From Hordeum vulgare subsp. vulgare (taxonomy: Eukaryota > Streptophyta > Magnoliopsida > Poales > Poaceae), in NCBI RefSeq assembly GCF_904849725.1, contig NC_058524.1, forward strand, positions 485,715,763 through 485,779,762: 64,000 nucleotides of DNA. The letters run 5' to 3'. Both the position numbers and the translations under genes were made by a program. Below, in pieces: positions 1 through 11,761 of this stretch; the first letter of the stretch is position 1; the number at the start of each line of letters is the position of its first letter. A model generated the notes under the pieces. The model saw only the letters and a program-made list of their open reading frames with translations. It searched no databases and was not told where the DNA came from.

Positions 1-1054
1 GTGATTTTATTTGGTGATGTGAGATGTGAAACTTGTGAGGAGATCGCATGTGTTAGTAGAAACTACCTTGTGATTTCCTTAGGTTTTAAAACCCTTCCCT
101 CTCCCTTTTGTTCCAAGCTCAAGATTCACTTCTTCCTTTTCTGTTTTAAAAATGCCCATGATTTAGATTGATTTGAGATGGGTGTGGAGATGTGAAGTTT
201 CTGATTTGACTTTAGGTTGAAAGGTGCAAAATAATTACAAAACAGACCATATAATGTTGTTTTGTAAATATTCAATTGCCCCTAATATTTATTTTTCCTT
301 TTTATTCAAATAGTTCATGAATTATCATGTCCAGGGGTATTTTGCGAGGGGTATTTTGTTGTATTTTTATCCCCAGTGAATTTTTCTGTGTATTAATTTC
401 TTCTGTGGCTTTTCCTGTAAATAGAAAAAGTCCCAGGGCTTATTTAACTCTTAAGTGGCGCCTCAGGTGGGCTCTCTCCCTCCCTCGCGGCCCACTTCCT
501 TCCCTATCCTGCGCTAAGCCCATGCAGCGCGACCGCCTTCATCTCCCTGACGCCGTCCACTTCCTCTGCACCTTTCCGTCAGCTTAGCCAGAGAGAGCGC
601 GCTGCCGCCATGAGGCACATACGTCGAGGCCACCCCTTAAATATCTCGGTGTCCATGACCTCTCCCTCCCTAGGTTTTCCCCTCTCTCCCATCTCGCGCC
701 ACCACCATGTCCCTCCTCTTCTCTTTCCCGTGAGGTAAGTCCCTTTAGATATGGTAGCAGAGAGAGGAGAGGAGCCGCGCCGGCGTCTACCCCCACGTCC
801 TCCGTCGAGCGGCGCAACCGCCATGTCCATGGGCCGGCCGGAGGTGCTCGCGCCCCATTCCCGTCCTCGGTGAGGCCGGGGAGCGTCCTCACCATCGGTC
901 ATCTCCTCGTCAACAGCAAGCTCCGGGTGCATTTGGGCTTCTCCCTCGGTTCCGCGTCAGGGTTGCAGCAACTCTCCTTCCCCTCTGATCTGGCTCCCTC
1001 CCCTTCGGATCGACACCTTCCCTTCCTTCCCAAGGTGAGCAAGACTCTCCTTCC
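1..1054. other. unassigned flank left of the TE nest
   Basis: No convincing gene is seen. The first ~470 bases are AT-rich. From about 470 to 1050 the sequence is GC- and pyrimidine-rich, with several short overlapping frames on both strands and no recognised domain. This composition could fit a 5' UTR or promoter-proximal stretch of a grass gene, but I cannot support a coding call. The right limit is where similarity to a Copia LTR begins. Confidence 0.4.
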
Positions 1055-1290
1055 CCCTTTGCGGGAAGCTTTAAGAAACGCGGTTCATGTAGTCGAACGT
1101 CTTTGTGATCCAAATCACAATCCATCCCGCGATCCAAACATGATCTCGCGCCTAATGGACAGAACCTCCGCGTTCAACACACATGCAGCTCGATGACGAT
1201 CTTCGCCTTCTTGATCCAGCAAGAGGTGCAAAGAGCTAACTGAATTCTTCAACAACACGACAACGTGATGGTGATGATGGTGGAACTAAT
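1055..1290 (-). repeat. old Copia LTR remnant, left piece
   Basis: The sequence resembles bases ~1400-1640 of the younger Copia LTR (shared run AAGAAACGCGGTT, then the AGCTCGATGACGATC and TTGATCCAGCAAGAG blocks) but is clearly diverged. It lacks roughly the first 105 bases of the expected LTR, so the left end is truncated. It continues, after removal of the inserted 35-kb Copia element, at 36307. The last five bases (CTAAT, 1286-1290) are the target site duplication of that insertion. Confidence 0.75.
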
Positions 1291-4200
1291 TGTTGGGGAA
1301 CGTTGCATGGGAAACAAAATTTTCCTACGCACACAAAGACCTATCATGGTGATGTTCATCTATGAGAGGGAGATCGGATCCACATAGCCTTGTAGATCGC
1401 TCAACGGGAAGCGTTAAGAAACGCGGTTGATGTAGTGGTACAGCTTCGTGAGTCAAATCACCGTCGTCCCACGATCCGTCCCGATCTAGCACCGAACGGA
1501 CGGCACCTCCGTGTTCAGCACACGTACAGCTCGATGACGATCTCCGCCTTCTTGATCCAGCAAGAGCGATGTGGAAGTAGATGAGTTCTCCGGCAGTGTG
1601 ACGGCATGCCAGTGATGGTGATGATCTATTCCTTCAGGGCTCCGCCCGAGCTCCGCAGAAATCCGATCTAGAGGTAGAACTACGAGGTATAGGTTTGAGT
1701 TGCACGTGGCAAAGTTGTGTCTCAAAAACCCTAAAACCTCTAGTATATATAGGTGGAGGGGAGCGACTAGTCTTGGGGCTCAAGGGAGCCCCTAGGGCGC
1801 CGGCCGAAGTGGAGAGGAGGACTCCTGCTCCAATTCAGTTTGGGAAGGAGGAGTCCTCCTCTCCCTTCCCACCTCCCTCCTTTTTCTATTCTTTTCTTTT
1901 GGTTTTCTTCTTGTGGCGCCATAGACCACTTGGGCTGGCCTCACCAGCCCACTAAGGGCTGATGCACCACCCTAGGACTATTGGGATCACTCTCGGGTGG
2001 GTGGGCCCCTCCCGGTGAAAACCCGGAACCCATTCGTCACTCCCGGTAATGCCCGAAATCTTTCCGGTGACCAAATGAAACCATCCTATATATCAATCTT
2101 CATTTTCGGACTATCCCGGAAACCCTCGTGACGTCTGTGATCTCATCAGGGACTCCGAACAACCTTTGGTCACCAACACCTATAACTCAACTATACCGAA
2201 ACGTCACCGAACCTTAAGTGTGCAGACCGTGCAGGTTCGAGAACTATGCAGACATGACGTGAGACACTCCCCGGCCAATATCCAATAGCGGGACCTGGAT
2301 GTTGTAGCGACCCGACTCAAAACGAGTCAAGCCTCTGTGTATTTGTGCCATCCCTCGATCAGTATGCTGGCACACACAGTACATCAATGTATATATCAAA
2401 GTGCAATCACATGTAAATAACGTAAAATTGATATATACCTCAAAATCTCAGCGGAAACAGTCAAGGGAGTGGAGTCCCAATAAACACCAACGGCAAGTTG
2501 AGTGCATGCCGTAACCCTGAATCGTACACTTACTCGTCGAAGAAAATATCTACAACATAAGATGTTTTCACCCTTGTAGGTCAGCATATTGAATATGCCG
2601 GCAAGTCACAAAAGAGAGGGTGAAAATATCATCTATACTATATGCATATATGGCAGGTGGGGCTATAGTTTAAGTTTTGCGTAAAGCAAATTTTCCTACA
2701 ACAAGAGAGGTTAAAAGAAAAATTTATTACATTGTTGGTTGTTAATGAGAAGGTTCCACCAACCATTTCTCATACCCAAGTTAATATTACCCCCATCAAT
2801 AATAAATGGTGTTGAGAATTCCTGATAACTTCAGTTCCTTCGGCTCAACTTGTCCATGACCGTGGACATGGCTAATCGATTAGGTTTGAGTACTCTGCAG
2901 AGTTTTGCACACGTTCCCAACAAGATTTGATCGCCTCCGTTCAAGTCCTCGCACTTCAGGGTGTTGGAGAACCGGATGATCAAAACATGGTCTTTCAACG
3001 GGTTCCTCTGAGCCTCTGTCGGTGCCCATCCAATCCTATCGTTCTTCTACATATCGTAGCACCGCCCGTCCAGAGTCACCACGGTGTCCAACCAAGCCAG
3101 AGCCCATAATGACTTGTGGCTGTGCAGGTAAGCCTTGGGTCTTGAAATATCCATCCATCTTTTTGAGCCCAGGTGAAGCTTTCCACAAGATGTCATGGTG
3201 CTTCTCCATGCATCCCGGGTCCTCAGCTGGTTTTCCGAGGGAGCCCATCTGAACCGTCCTTCACCCAAAGGTATATTTCGTTCTGAGGTCTTGCAAGTCT
3301 TGGAGTATTCAGGTCTTGATTATTAATTTTCTCACAACACTCATGATAAACAGTCAACCAAACCCCATCTACTAGGAGCATAGCAAAATAACGTCCCGGC
3401 CAAAGTAACAAGGGTTTAGGGGTGCCTATCATAACATACTACTCAATAACCAAAGTTTCCAAGTACCTACTTGCATGCAATGGGTGAATAAAATTGAAAC
3501 TAATGCAATAAAACCATATGTAAAAATATGATCAATGTGAACTTGCCTGGTATTACTTGATGAAGATAGTCACTCTCATAATCCTGATAATTCTACTTGT
3601 CACACTCCGAGCAATCTATTGTAAATGAATAGCATTCAATAAACATTCATGCCAAAAGGAAAACCAAAAGAACATAAGAACAAAACATGTCTTGGTGCAA
3701 AATAACAACATACCAAGATTTAATAAGAAAATATAGTGCCTTATGGTGTTCTAAAAGGAAGGTGAAAGGGGTCAACTCAAAAGAGTCAAAGGATGATCAA
3801 CTATCGCTTTATAAGCTCGACTTGCATACACTATGGGAAATGATCAAAACTATTAGGAGAACAACATGAATGTTGTTTGACAAATAGTATAAGACATAAG
3901 AATTTATTTGTAGAAAGAATTTCTTGAAATGGAGTACTATAACTACAACACAAGTTAAAGCAAGTTGAAGTATTAATTGGATTTGCATTCAGAAGGTCAA
4001 AAGAAGTTGAACTGAAGTACGATGGTTATGTACAAAAATATATGGCATGAGTATTTAGGGGTAAAAGGAATCAATTGAAAAGGTGTTATGATTTGCAAGA
4101 TAAGATGAAATGAATGTTCGAATACAAATTTGAATCTCTCAAATTTTTAAGGTTCAAAGGTCGAAACTAATTATGCTACTGGATATAGTAGATTAATAAG

Positions 4201-6379
4201 AACATGTAGATAAAAGAAGTACTAGATTTGAAATAGCGGATCAAAAGAAACAAATACTTCAATATAACATGGAATCAGCTTAGAACGATGTGAACACTTT
4301 TGGGCACTAATAGATAAATCTGATTTGATCAAAATATAAGTTGAAAAGTTAAAACTAATGATACAAACGGGAATATTACTTTGATACGAATCTGACGCAA
4401 TTGGATTCATCTAAAACGAAGCTACGGATAAAAAGGTATGATCAAAAGAAGTTTGAATATTTGTGTGAACAGATTTCGAAATTTGAAAATTTCAAAAAGC
4501 TGATATGATAGGTTCACCGGATAGGTGGGATCAATACGAAACTCTAGGCGTTGGTTTCATCTAATTCGGATAAACGAGTAAAAAGTTATAGCTATTTGAA
4601 AAATCAGGGCCAACCTGTTTTACGAAAGGAAAGTGCTACGTCTAAAAGAATTCTAGGACTAATGTGTAAATACACAGACTAATTGATAAATCTAATTACT
4701 CTACCGTATAGTAATGTAGGAATACTAGTCTAGAAATAATAAACTACGGGAGTATAAAAAAATACGAAGAGAAATACCTTTAGAATGCAGAGTAAGAATT
4801 AATTCCAAAGAGCAGACCACTTCCAGAAATCTCGTCGGAGAGAAGAAAATATTTTTATTCAATACACCTAGTCAAACCAAAAGATTGATTTAACCCGAAG
4901 TAGATGATTTTTAGATGCTCCTATCAGTCTATATTTATAGATGAAAAGAAGGTCTAAATGTCAATAGATAGGCAATGTGGGACTAAACATAGACGAAAAG
5001 AGGAGAAAAAGAAGCAAAGCGTCGCATGGGCCAAGTAGATTCGGCCGGCCATGAGCCAAATCCGGCCAGCCTTGTTTCCTTTTCTTTCTTCGAGGATGAA
5101 CATTATTTACAGTTTTTGTTTTAAAAAAAAGCGAAAAAAATATAAACAAAATTAAGAGAACATTTTATATAGGCATATTATATATCAAATTTTAAGAATA
5201 AAATTTCCTATATCATGAACATATTTTCAAGACCAAATAAAATACTTTTTAAAACATTATTTTTTTGCAATAAATTTAAAACGAAAAGAAATTTGAATTT
5301 CAAATAAATTGCAAATACTTAAAATTTGAATCAAGTATTTGTCTCTAATTTTGGAGTGTCATTTTCCTCCTCTCATTTGATTTTTTTATGAGAGCGTTTT
5401 GAAAATATTCAAACTCAAAAATTGAATAGGGATTCAGAACAGAAAATTTTGGGAAAGTCATTTTATTCCCTCTCATTATATTTTTTAAAAAATTCAAATT
5501 CCACTCAATTTCAAACAATCAATCACACATCATTCAAGCAAAAAAACAATCCTAATTATTTATTTGTTATAACATTCCAAAATTTATAATTTTTGGATGT
5601 TACACATGTCCATATTGGATCCTACGTATTCTACGAAGATCTTATCGGTTGAACCTCTATGCCAAGGATTCATATAATCCCATATAACATTCCCTTTGTC
5701 CTTCGGTATGTTACTTGCCCGAGATTTGATCGTGCGTATCTCTATACCTATTTCAATATCGTTATCGGCAAGTCTGTTTACTCGTTCCATAATACAAGAT
5801 CCCGTGACTAACACTTGAGTCACATTGCTTGCAAGGCTTATATTTGATGTTGTATTACCGAGTGGGCCCCGAGATACCTCTCCGACACACGGAGTGACAA
5901 ATCTCAGTCTTGATCCATGCTAACTCAATGGACACCTTCGGAGATACCTGTAGAGCACCTTTATAGTCACCCAGTAATGTTGTGACATTTGATACACACA
6001 AGGTATTCTTCCAACGTCAGTGAGTTACATGATGTCATGGTCATAGGAATGAATACTTTCTACACAGAAAACAATAGGAACAAAATGACACGATCACATG
6101 CTACATTTATAATTTGGGTCTTGTCCATCACATCATTCTCCTAATGATGTGATCCAGTTATCTAGTGACAACACTTGCATATGGTCAGAAAACCTTAACC
6201 ATCCTTGATCAACTGGCTAGCCAACTAGAGGCTTACTAGGTACATTGTTTTGTCTATATATCTACACATGTATCTATGCTTTCTTCAATACAATTATAGC
6301 ATGGATAATAAACGATTATCTTGAAACAGGAAATGTAATAATAAATATTTATCATTGCGTCTAGGGTATATTTCTAACA
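1291..6379 (-). repeat. 3' LTR of the Copia element, interrupted
   Basis: It starts TGTTGGGGAACG and ends TTTCTAACA next to the internal region. The LTR is interrupted at 2303-5604 by a separate insertion. Removing the insertion and its duplicated 5 bases restores the sequence seen in the other LTR across GGGACCTGGATG/TCCATATTGG. Net length is about 1.78 kb. Confidence 0.9.
2303..5604. mobile_element. 3.3-kb LTR-like insertion, possibly a solo LTR
   Basis: The segment starts TGTAGCGACCCGACTC and ends TTTTTGGATGTTACA. Its outermost bases TGTA/TACA form a short inverted end and also satisfy the TG...CA rule of LTRs. The flanks are GATGT (2298-2302) and CATGT (5605-5609), an imperfect 5-bp target site duplication. 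Excision restores the sequence of the partner LTR. No open reading frame of note occurs on either strand; the right third is very AT-rich. It could be a long solo Gypsy LTR or a non-coding element. The family is not identified. Confidence 0.7.
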
Positions 6380-6434
6380 GTCTCGCACTTGCACTAGAGT
6401 CAATAATCTAGTCTCACATCGCTATGTGATTTAC

Positions 6435-7003
6435 ATTGGAATGAATATAACACCCATATAGTTATGGTGTTGATCATGCTTCGCTCGTGGAAGAGGTTTA
6501 GTCAGCGGATCTGCTACATTCAGATTCATGTGCACTTTGCAAATATTTACATCCTCTCCTTCTACGTAGTCGCGGATGAGGTTGAAGCGTCATTTGATGT
6601 GTCTGGTCTTCTTGTGAAACCTTGGTTCCTTTGCTAAAGCAATGGCACCACTGTTGTCACAGAACAGAGTTATTGGATTTAGTGCGCTCGGCACCACTCT
6701 AAGATCCATCATGAACTGCTTCATCCAGACACCCTCCTTAGCTGCCTCCGAGGCAGCCATGTACTCCGCTTCACATGTAGAATCTGCTACGACGCTCTAC
6801 TTGGAACTGCACCAGCTTACCGCAACCCCATTAAGAATAAACATGTATCCGGTTTGAGACTTAGAGTCATCCGGATCAGTGTCAAAGCTTGCATCAATGT
6901 AACCCTTTACGACGATCTCTTCATCACCTCCATAAACGAGAAACAATTCCTTGGTCCTTTTCAGGTACTTCAGAATATTCTTGACCGCCGTCCAGTGATC
7001 CAC
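6435..7003 (-). pseudogene. Copia polyprotein, RNase H region (degraded)
   Basis: The C-terminal part of the Copia polyprotein, which removes the RNA strand during cDNA synthesis. Reading the minus strand from 7003 gives the block around KNILKYLKRTK, then GYIDASFDTDPDDSKSQTGY, the usual Copia RNase H start. After a stop near 6797 the same domain continues with EAEYMAASEAAKEGVWMK, LFCDNSGAIALAKEP and NVADPLTKPLP. A further stop lies in the block equivalent to KKTRHIKRHFN. The domain order is complete but there are several in-frame stops. The 3' end next to the polypurine tract and LTR at 6379 is as expected. Confidence 0.85.
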
Positions 7004-7150
7004 TCATGGATTACTTTGAAACCTGCCTGCCATATTTATGGCCAGGCTGACGTCCGGTCTTGTGCACAACATTGCATACATGATAGACCCTATGGCTGAA
7101 GCATAGGGGACGGTACTCATCTTTTCTCTATCTTCCGCGGTTACTCGACA

Positions 7151-8239
7151 CTAAGTCTTACTCAACTTTATACCTTGTAATACTGGCAAGAACCACTTCT
7201 TGGACTGCTCCATTTTGAACTTCTTCAAAACTTTATCAAGGTACGTGCTTTGTGGAAGTCCTATTAGGCACCTCGATCTATCCATATAGATCTTAATGCC
7301 TAATATGTAAGCAGCTTCTCCTAGGTCTTTCATTGAAAATAATTTATTCAAGTAATCTTTTATGCTCTCTAAAAACTCCACATTGTTTCCAATCAGCAAT
7401 ATGTCATCCACATATAATATTAGAAATGCTACAAAGCTCCCACTCACTTTCTAGTAAATACAAGATTTTCCAACAACTTGTATAAACCCAAATGCTTTGA
7501 TCACCTCATCAAAGCGTTTACTCCAACTCCGAGATGCTTGCACCAGTCCATAAATGGATCGCTGGAGCTTGCATACTTTGTTAGCATTCTTTGGATCGAC
7601 AAAACCTTCGGGTTGCATCATATACAACTCTTCCTTAAAAACTTTAAGGAACGTCGTTTTGACATCCATCTTCCGGATTTCATAATCGAAAATTGCAGCT
7701 ATTGCTAACTTGATTTGGACGAACTTAAGCATCGCCATCGGTGAGAATGTATCATCATAATCAACTCCTTGAACTTGTGAAAAACCCTTTGCCACAAGTC
7801 GAGCTTTATAAATGGTCACATTACCGTTTGCGTCTGTCTTCTTCTTAAAGATCCATTTGTTGTGAATAGCCTTGCGACCTTTAGGTAATACTTCCAAAGT
7901 CCACACTCTGTTTCCATACATAGATCCTATCTTTGACTTCATGGCCTCCAGCCATTTGTTGCAATCCGGGCCCACCATTGCTTCTTCATAATTCACAGGT
8001 TCATTGTTGTCTAACAACATGATAGATAAGACAGGATTACCGTACAACTCAGGAGTAGTACATGATCTTGTCGACCTGCAAGGTCCGATAGTAACTTGAT
8101 CCGAAGCTTCATGATCATCATCATTAGCTTCCTCCTCAACCGGTGTTGCCTCGATAGAGGTTTCCCCTTGCCCTGCGCCACCATCTAGAGGGAGAAAAGG
8201 TTCTACAACCTCATCAAGTTCTATCTTCCTCCCACTCAA
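7151..8239 (-). pseudogene. Copia polyprotein, reverse transcriptase region (degraded)
   Basis: Reverse transcriptase of the Copia polyprotein. Minus-strand frames 8239-7451 and 7447-7151 together cover most of the domain. The first has the entry block WLEAMKSKIGSMYGNRVW, then NKWIFKKKTDANGN, ARLVAKGFSQVQGVDYDDTF and KLQRSIYGL. The second has the catalytic box YVDDILLIG (codons near 7414-7388), then KDLGEAAYILGIKI. A stop and frame change separate the two frames at about 7450, and another stop precedes the RNase H part. The catalytic aspartates of YVDD are intact. The start of frame 8239 is an acidic linker typical of the integrase-RT junction. Confidence 0.9.
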
Positions 8240-9175
8240 TTATTTCGAGAGAAACTCCTTCTCAAGAAAATCTCTGTTCTTAGAAACAAACACTTTGCCC
8301 TTGGATCTGAGATAGAAGGTGTACCCAACTGTCTCTTTTGGGTCACCTATGAAGACGCACTTTTCCGCTTTGGGTTCCAGCTTTTCAGGCTGAAGCTTTT
8401 TGACATAAGCACCACACCCCCAAACTTTAAGAAACAACAACTTTGGCCTCTTTCCATGCCATAGCTCATATGGTGTCGTCTCAACGGATTTTGATGTTGT
8501 CCTATTTAAATTGAATGCAGCTGTCTCTAATGCATAACCCCAAAAAAATAACATCAAATCGGTAAGAGACATCATAGATCGCACCATATCTAACAAAGTA
8601 CGATTACGACGTTCGGACACACCATTACGCTGTGGTGTTCCAGGCGGTGTCAACTGTGAAACAATTCCACATTGTCTTAAGTGAGCACCAAACTCGAAAC
8701 TCAGATATTCACCCCCTCGATCAGATCGTAGGAACTTGATCTTCTTGTTATGATGATTTTCAACTTCACTGTGAAATTGCTTGAACTTTTCAAATGTTTC
8801 AGACTTGTGCTTTATCAAGTAGATATATCCATACCTACTCAAATCATCAGTGAAGGTGAGAAAATAACGATATCTGTCGCGCGCCTCCACCCTCATCGGA
8901 CCGCACACATCAGTATGTATGATCTCCAATAAGTCACTTGCATGCTCCATTGTTCCGGAGAACGGAGTCTTAGTCATCTTGCCCATGAGGCATGGTTCGC
9001 ACGTGTCAAGTGATTCAAAATCAAGTGACTCCAAAAGCCCATCAGCATGGAGTTTCTTCATGCGCTTTACACCAATATGACCTAAGCGGCAGTGCCACAA
9101 AAACGTGGCACTATCATTGTTAACTCTACATCTTTTTGGTCTCAATGTTATGTACATGTGTGTAATCACAATCAA
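8240..9175 (-). pseudogene. Copia polyprotein, integrase region
   Basis: Integrase inserts the cDNA into the genome. The 311-residue minus-strand frame carries the N-terminal zinc finger H28-x4-H33 ... C59-x2-C62 and the catalytic core with D89 (in HTDVCGP), D152 (in RSDRGGEY) and E188 (in NGVSERRNRT). The spacing D89 to D152 to E188, with 35 residues between the last two, matches the DD35E pattern. The end of the frame reaches the C-terminal block around VWGCGAYVK. This is the best preserved part of the element. It is separated from protease and reverse transcriptase by stops, so it cannot be made as part of one polyprotein. Confidence 0.92.
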
Positions 9176-9913
9176 GATTCAATATGAACAAACCCCTCAC
9201 ATTAGGTGCATGACCATAAAAGATATTACTCATAAAAATAGAACAACCATTATTCTCTGACTTAAATGGGTAACCGTCTTGTAATAAACAAAATCCAGAT
9301 ATAATGTTCATGCTTAACGCAGGCACAAATAACATGTATTTAAGTTCATAACTAATCCTGATGGTAATTGAAGTGAGACAGTGCCGACGGCGATTGCATC
9401 AACCTTGGAACCATTTCCCACTCGCATCATCACTTCATCCTTCGCCAGCCTTCGTTTATTCCGCAGTTCCTGCTTCGAGTTGCAAATATGACCAACAGAA
9501 CCGGTATCAAATACCCATGCACTACTACGAGAGTTGGTTAAGTACACATCAATAACATGTATATCACATATACCTGGTTTTACGTTGGCGGCCTACTTAT
9601 CAGCCAAATACTTGGGGCAGTTGCGTTTCCAATGACCCATCCCCTTGCAATAATAGCACTCTGTTTCCGGTTTAGGTCCAGCCTTGGGTTTCTTCGTCGG
9701 ATTGGCAATAGTTTTGCCGCTCTTCTTGGAGTTACCCTTCTTGCCTTCGTTGTTTCTCTTGAAACCAGTGGTCTTATTGAGCATCAACACTTGATTCTCT
9801 TTCCGGAGTTCTTACTCTGCGACTTTCAGCATCGCGAATAACTCGCCGGGTGACTTGTTCATCCCTTGCATGTTATAGTTCAACACAAAGCTCTTATAGC
9901 TAGGTGGTAGTGA
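9126..9913 (-). pseudogene. Copia polyprotein, CCHC knuckle and aspartic protease region (degraded)
   Basis: This joins gag to integrase. The frame 9790-9593 is lysine-rich and ends with the zinc knuckle CYYCKGMGHWKRNC, which binds RNA in nucleocapsid. The frame 9547-9314 has the protease active-site block WVFDTGSVGHIC and a flap-like VGNGSKVDAIAVGTV. Frame 9335-9126 continues with VPALSMNIISGFCLLQDGYP, the standard link to the integrase zinc finger. At least three frame breaks separate these pieces, so the region is non-functional. Order and spacing are normal for Copia. Confidence 0.88.
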
Positions 9914-10411
9914 TTAAAGAATTCTGTCAGTGATAGCCTCTTGCGGGAGTTCAATCCCCAGCTCAACTAGATGGTTTGAGTACCCACACATTTTGAGCAC
10001 ATGTTCACTGCCACATGAATCATCCTCCATCTTGCAGGCATAGAATTTATCGGAGGTCTCATACCTCTCGATCCGGGCGTTCTTCTGAAAGATAAACTTC
10101 AACTCCTGGAACATCTCATATGCTCCATGATGCTCAAAGCGTCGTTGAAGTCCCGGTTCCAGGCCATACAAGACTGCACATTGAACTACTGAGTAGTCCT
10201 CCTCACGTGATTGCCAAGTGTTCAAAACATCTTGGTCAGACGTAGCGGGTGGTTCATCTCCTAGCACAACATCAGGGACATAATTCTTTTTCCCATCTTG
10301 TAGGATGAGCCTAAAATTACGAGCCCAGTCTACAAAGTTGCTACCATCATCTTTCAGCTTAGCTTTCTCTAGGAACGTATTGAAATTCACGGTTGCTACT
10401 GCGTGAGCCAT
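9914..10411 (-). pseudogene. Copia gag, N-terminal capsid part
   Basis: The first 165 codons of gag, starting MAHAVATVNFNTFLEK. The blocks LKDDGSNFVDWARNFRLIL, TWQSREEDYSVVQCAVLYGL and MFQELKFIFQKNARIERYE are those of the UBN2-type gag of plant Copia elements, which forms the capsid of the virus-like particle. The methionine is the natural start because it opens the conserved N-terminus and lies ~1.25 kb downstream of the 5' LTR, as in this group. A stop at 9914 truncates the protein before the zinc knuckle, which resumes in another frame. Confidence 0.9.
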
Positions 10412-11664
10412 TGATCTACAACATAAAATATTGCAAAGTGGACTTAGACTATGTTTAAGATAATTAGAGTTTAACTAATCAAATTACTAATAAACTCCCA
10501 GTCGAATAGACATCCCTCTAGTTACCTGAGTGTGGCATGATCCAAATTCACTAACTTAAGTCCGATCATCACATGAGTTGAGCGTAGTTTCAGTGGTAAA
10601 CATATCTATGCTAATCATATCAACTATACGATTCATGCTCGACCTTTCGGTCTCTTTTTTCCGAGGCCACGTATGCACATGCTAGGCTCGTCAATTTTAA
10701 CCCGAGTGCCGCGTGTGCAACTATTTTGCACCCGCTGCATGTGAACGTTGAGTCTATCACACCCAATCATCATGTGGTGTCTCAAAATGACGAACTATCG
10801 CAACGGTGCATAGTCGGGGAGAACACAATTTTATCTTGAAATTTTAGTGAGGGATCACCTTATAATGCTACCATCGTTCTAAGCAAGATAAGGTGCATAA
10901 AAGGATTAACATCACATGCAATTCACAAGTGACATGATATGGCCACGATCTTGTGCTTCTTGATCTCCATCACCAAAGCACCGGCATGATCTTCTTGTCA
11001 CCGGCGCTACACCATGATCTCCATTACCATGATCTTCATCATCGTGCCGCCATCGAGGTTGTCATGCTATCTATGCTATTACTACTAAAGCTACAACCTA
11101 GCAATATAGTAAACGCATCCGCAAACACAAACGTTAGTTTAAAGAAAACCCTATGGCTCCTGCCGGTTGCCGTAGCATCGACGTGCAAGTCGATATTAAC
11201 TATTACAACATGATCATCTCATACATCCAATATATCACATTATGTCTTTGGCCATATCACATCATAAGCATACCCTGCAAAAACAAGTTAGACGTCCTCT
11301 AATTTGTTGTTGCATGTTTTACGTGGCTGCTATGGATATCTAGTATGATCGCATCTTACTTATGCAAAAATCACAACTCAGATGTGCAAAATGCTATTTA
11401 ACCTCTCTCCAAGGACCGTCTCGGTCAAATCCAATTCAACTAAAGTTGAAGAAACCGACACCCGCCAGTCATCTTTATGCAACGAGTTGCATGTTGGTCG
11501 ATGAAACCTGTCTCTCGTAAGCGTACGAGTAATGTTGGTCCGGGCCGTTTCAATCCAACAATACCGCCGAATCGAGAAAAGACTAAGGAGGGCAGAAAAT
11601 CGAACATCGATGCCCACAAAAACTTTTGTGTTCTTCTCGATATTACATCAACGCATGAACCTAG
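10412..11664 (-). other. untranslated leader of the Copia element
   Basis: About 1.25 kb between the gag start and the primer binding site. It has many stops in all frames and no domain. A long untranslated leader at this position is usual for Angela/BARE-like elements. Confidence 0.75.
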
Positions 11665-11677
11665 CTCATGATGCCAC
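11665..11677 (-). other. primer binding site of the Copia element (diverged)
   Basis: Immediately inside the 5' LTR the minus strand reads TGGCATCATGAGC. The usual Copia site complementary to initiator tRNA-Met in this group begins TGGTATCAGAGC. The position is exact; the differences indicate decay. Confidence 0.65.
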
Positions 11678-11761
11678 TGTTGGGGAACGTTGCATGGGAA
11701 ACAAAATTTTCCTACGCATACGAAGACCTATCATGGTGATGTTCATCTACGAGAGCGAGAT
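11678..11761 (-). repeat. 5' LTR of the Copia element, first piece
   Basis: Begins TGTTGGGGAACGTTGCATGG, closely matching the start of the other LTR at 1291. It is cut at 11761 by Gypsy element A and resumes at 34669. The bases GAGAT at 11757-11761 are the target site duplication. Confidence 0.92.

Noticed and set aside
579..932. Minus-strand frames of 103-117 codons in the left flank
   Set aside because: GC-rich composition gives long frames on both strands; no known motif, no splice or start context to prefer one.
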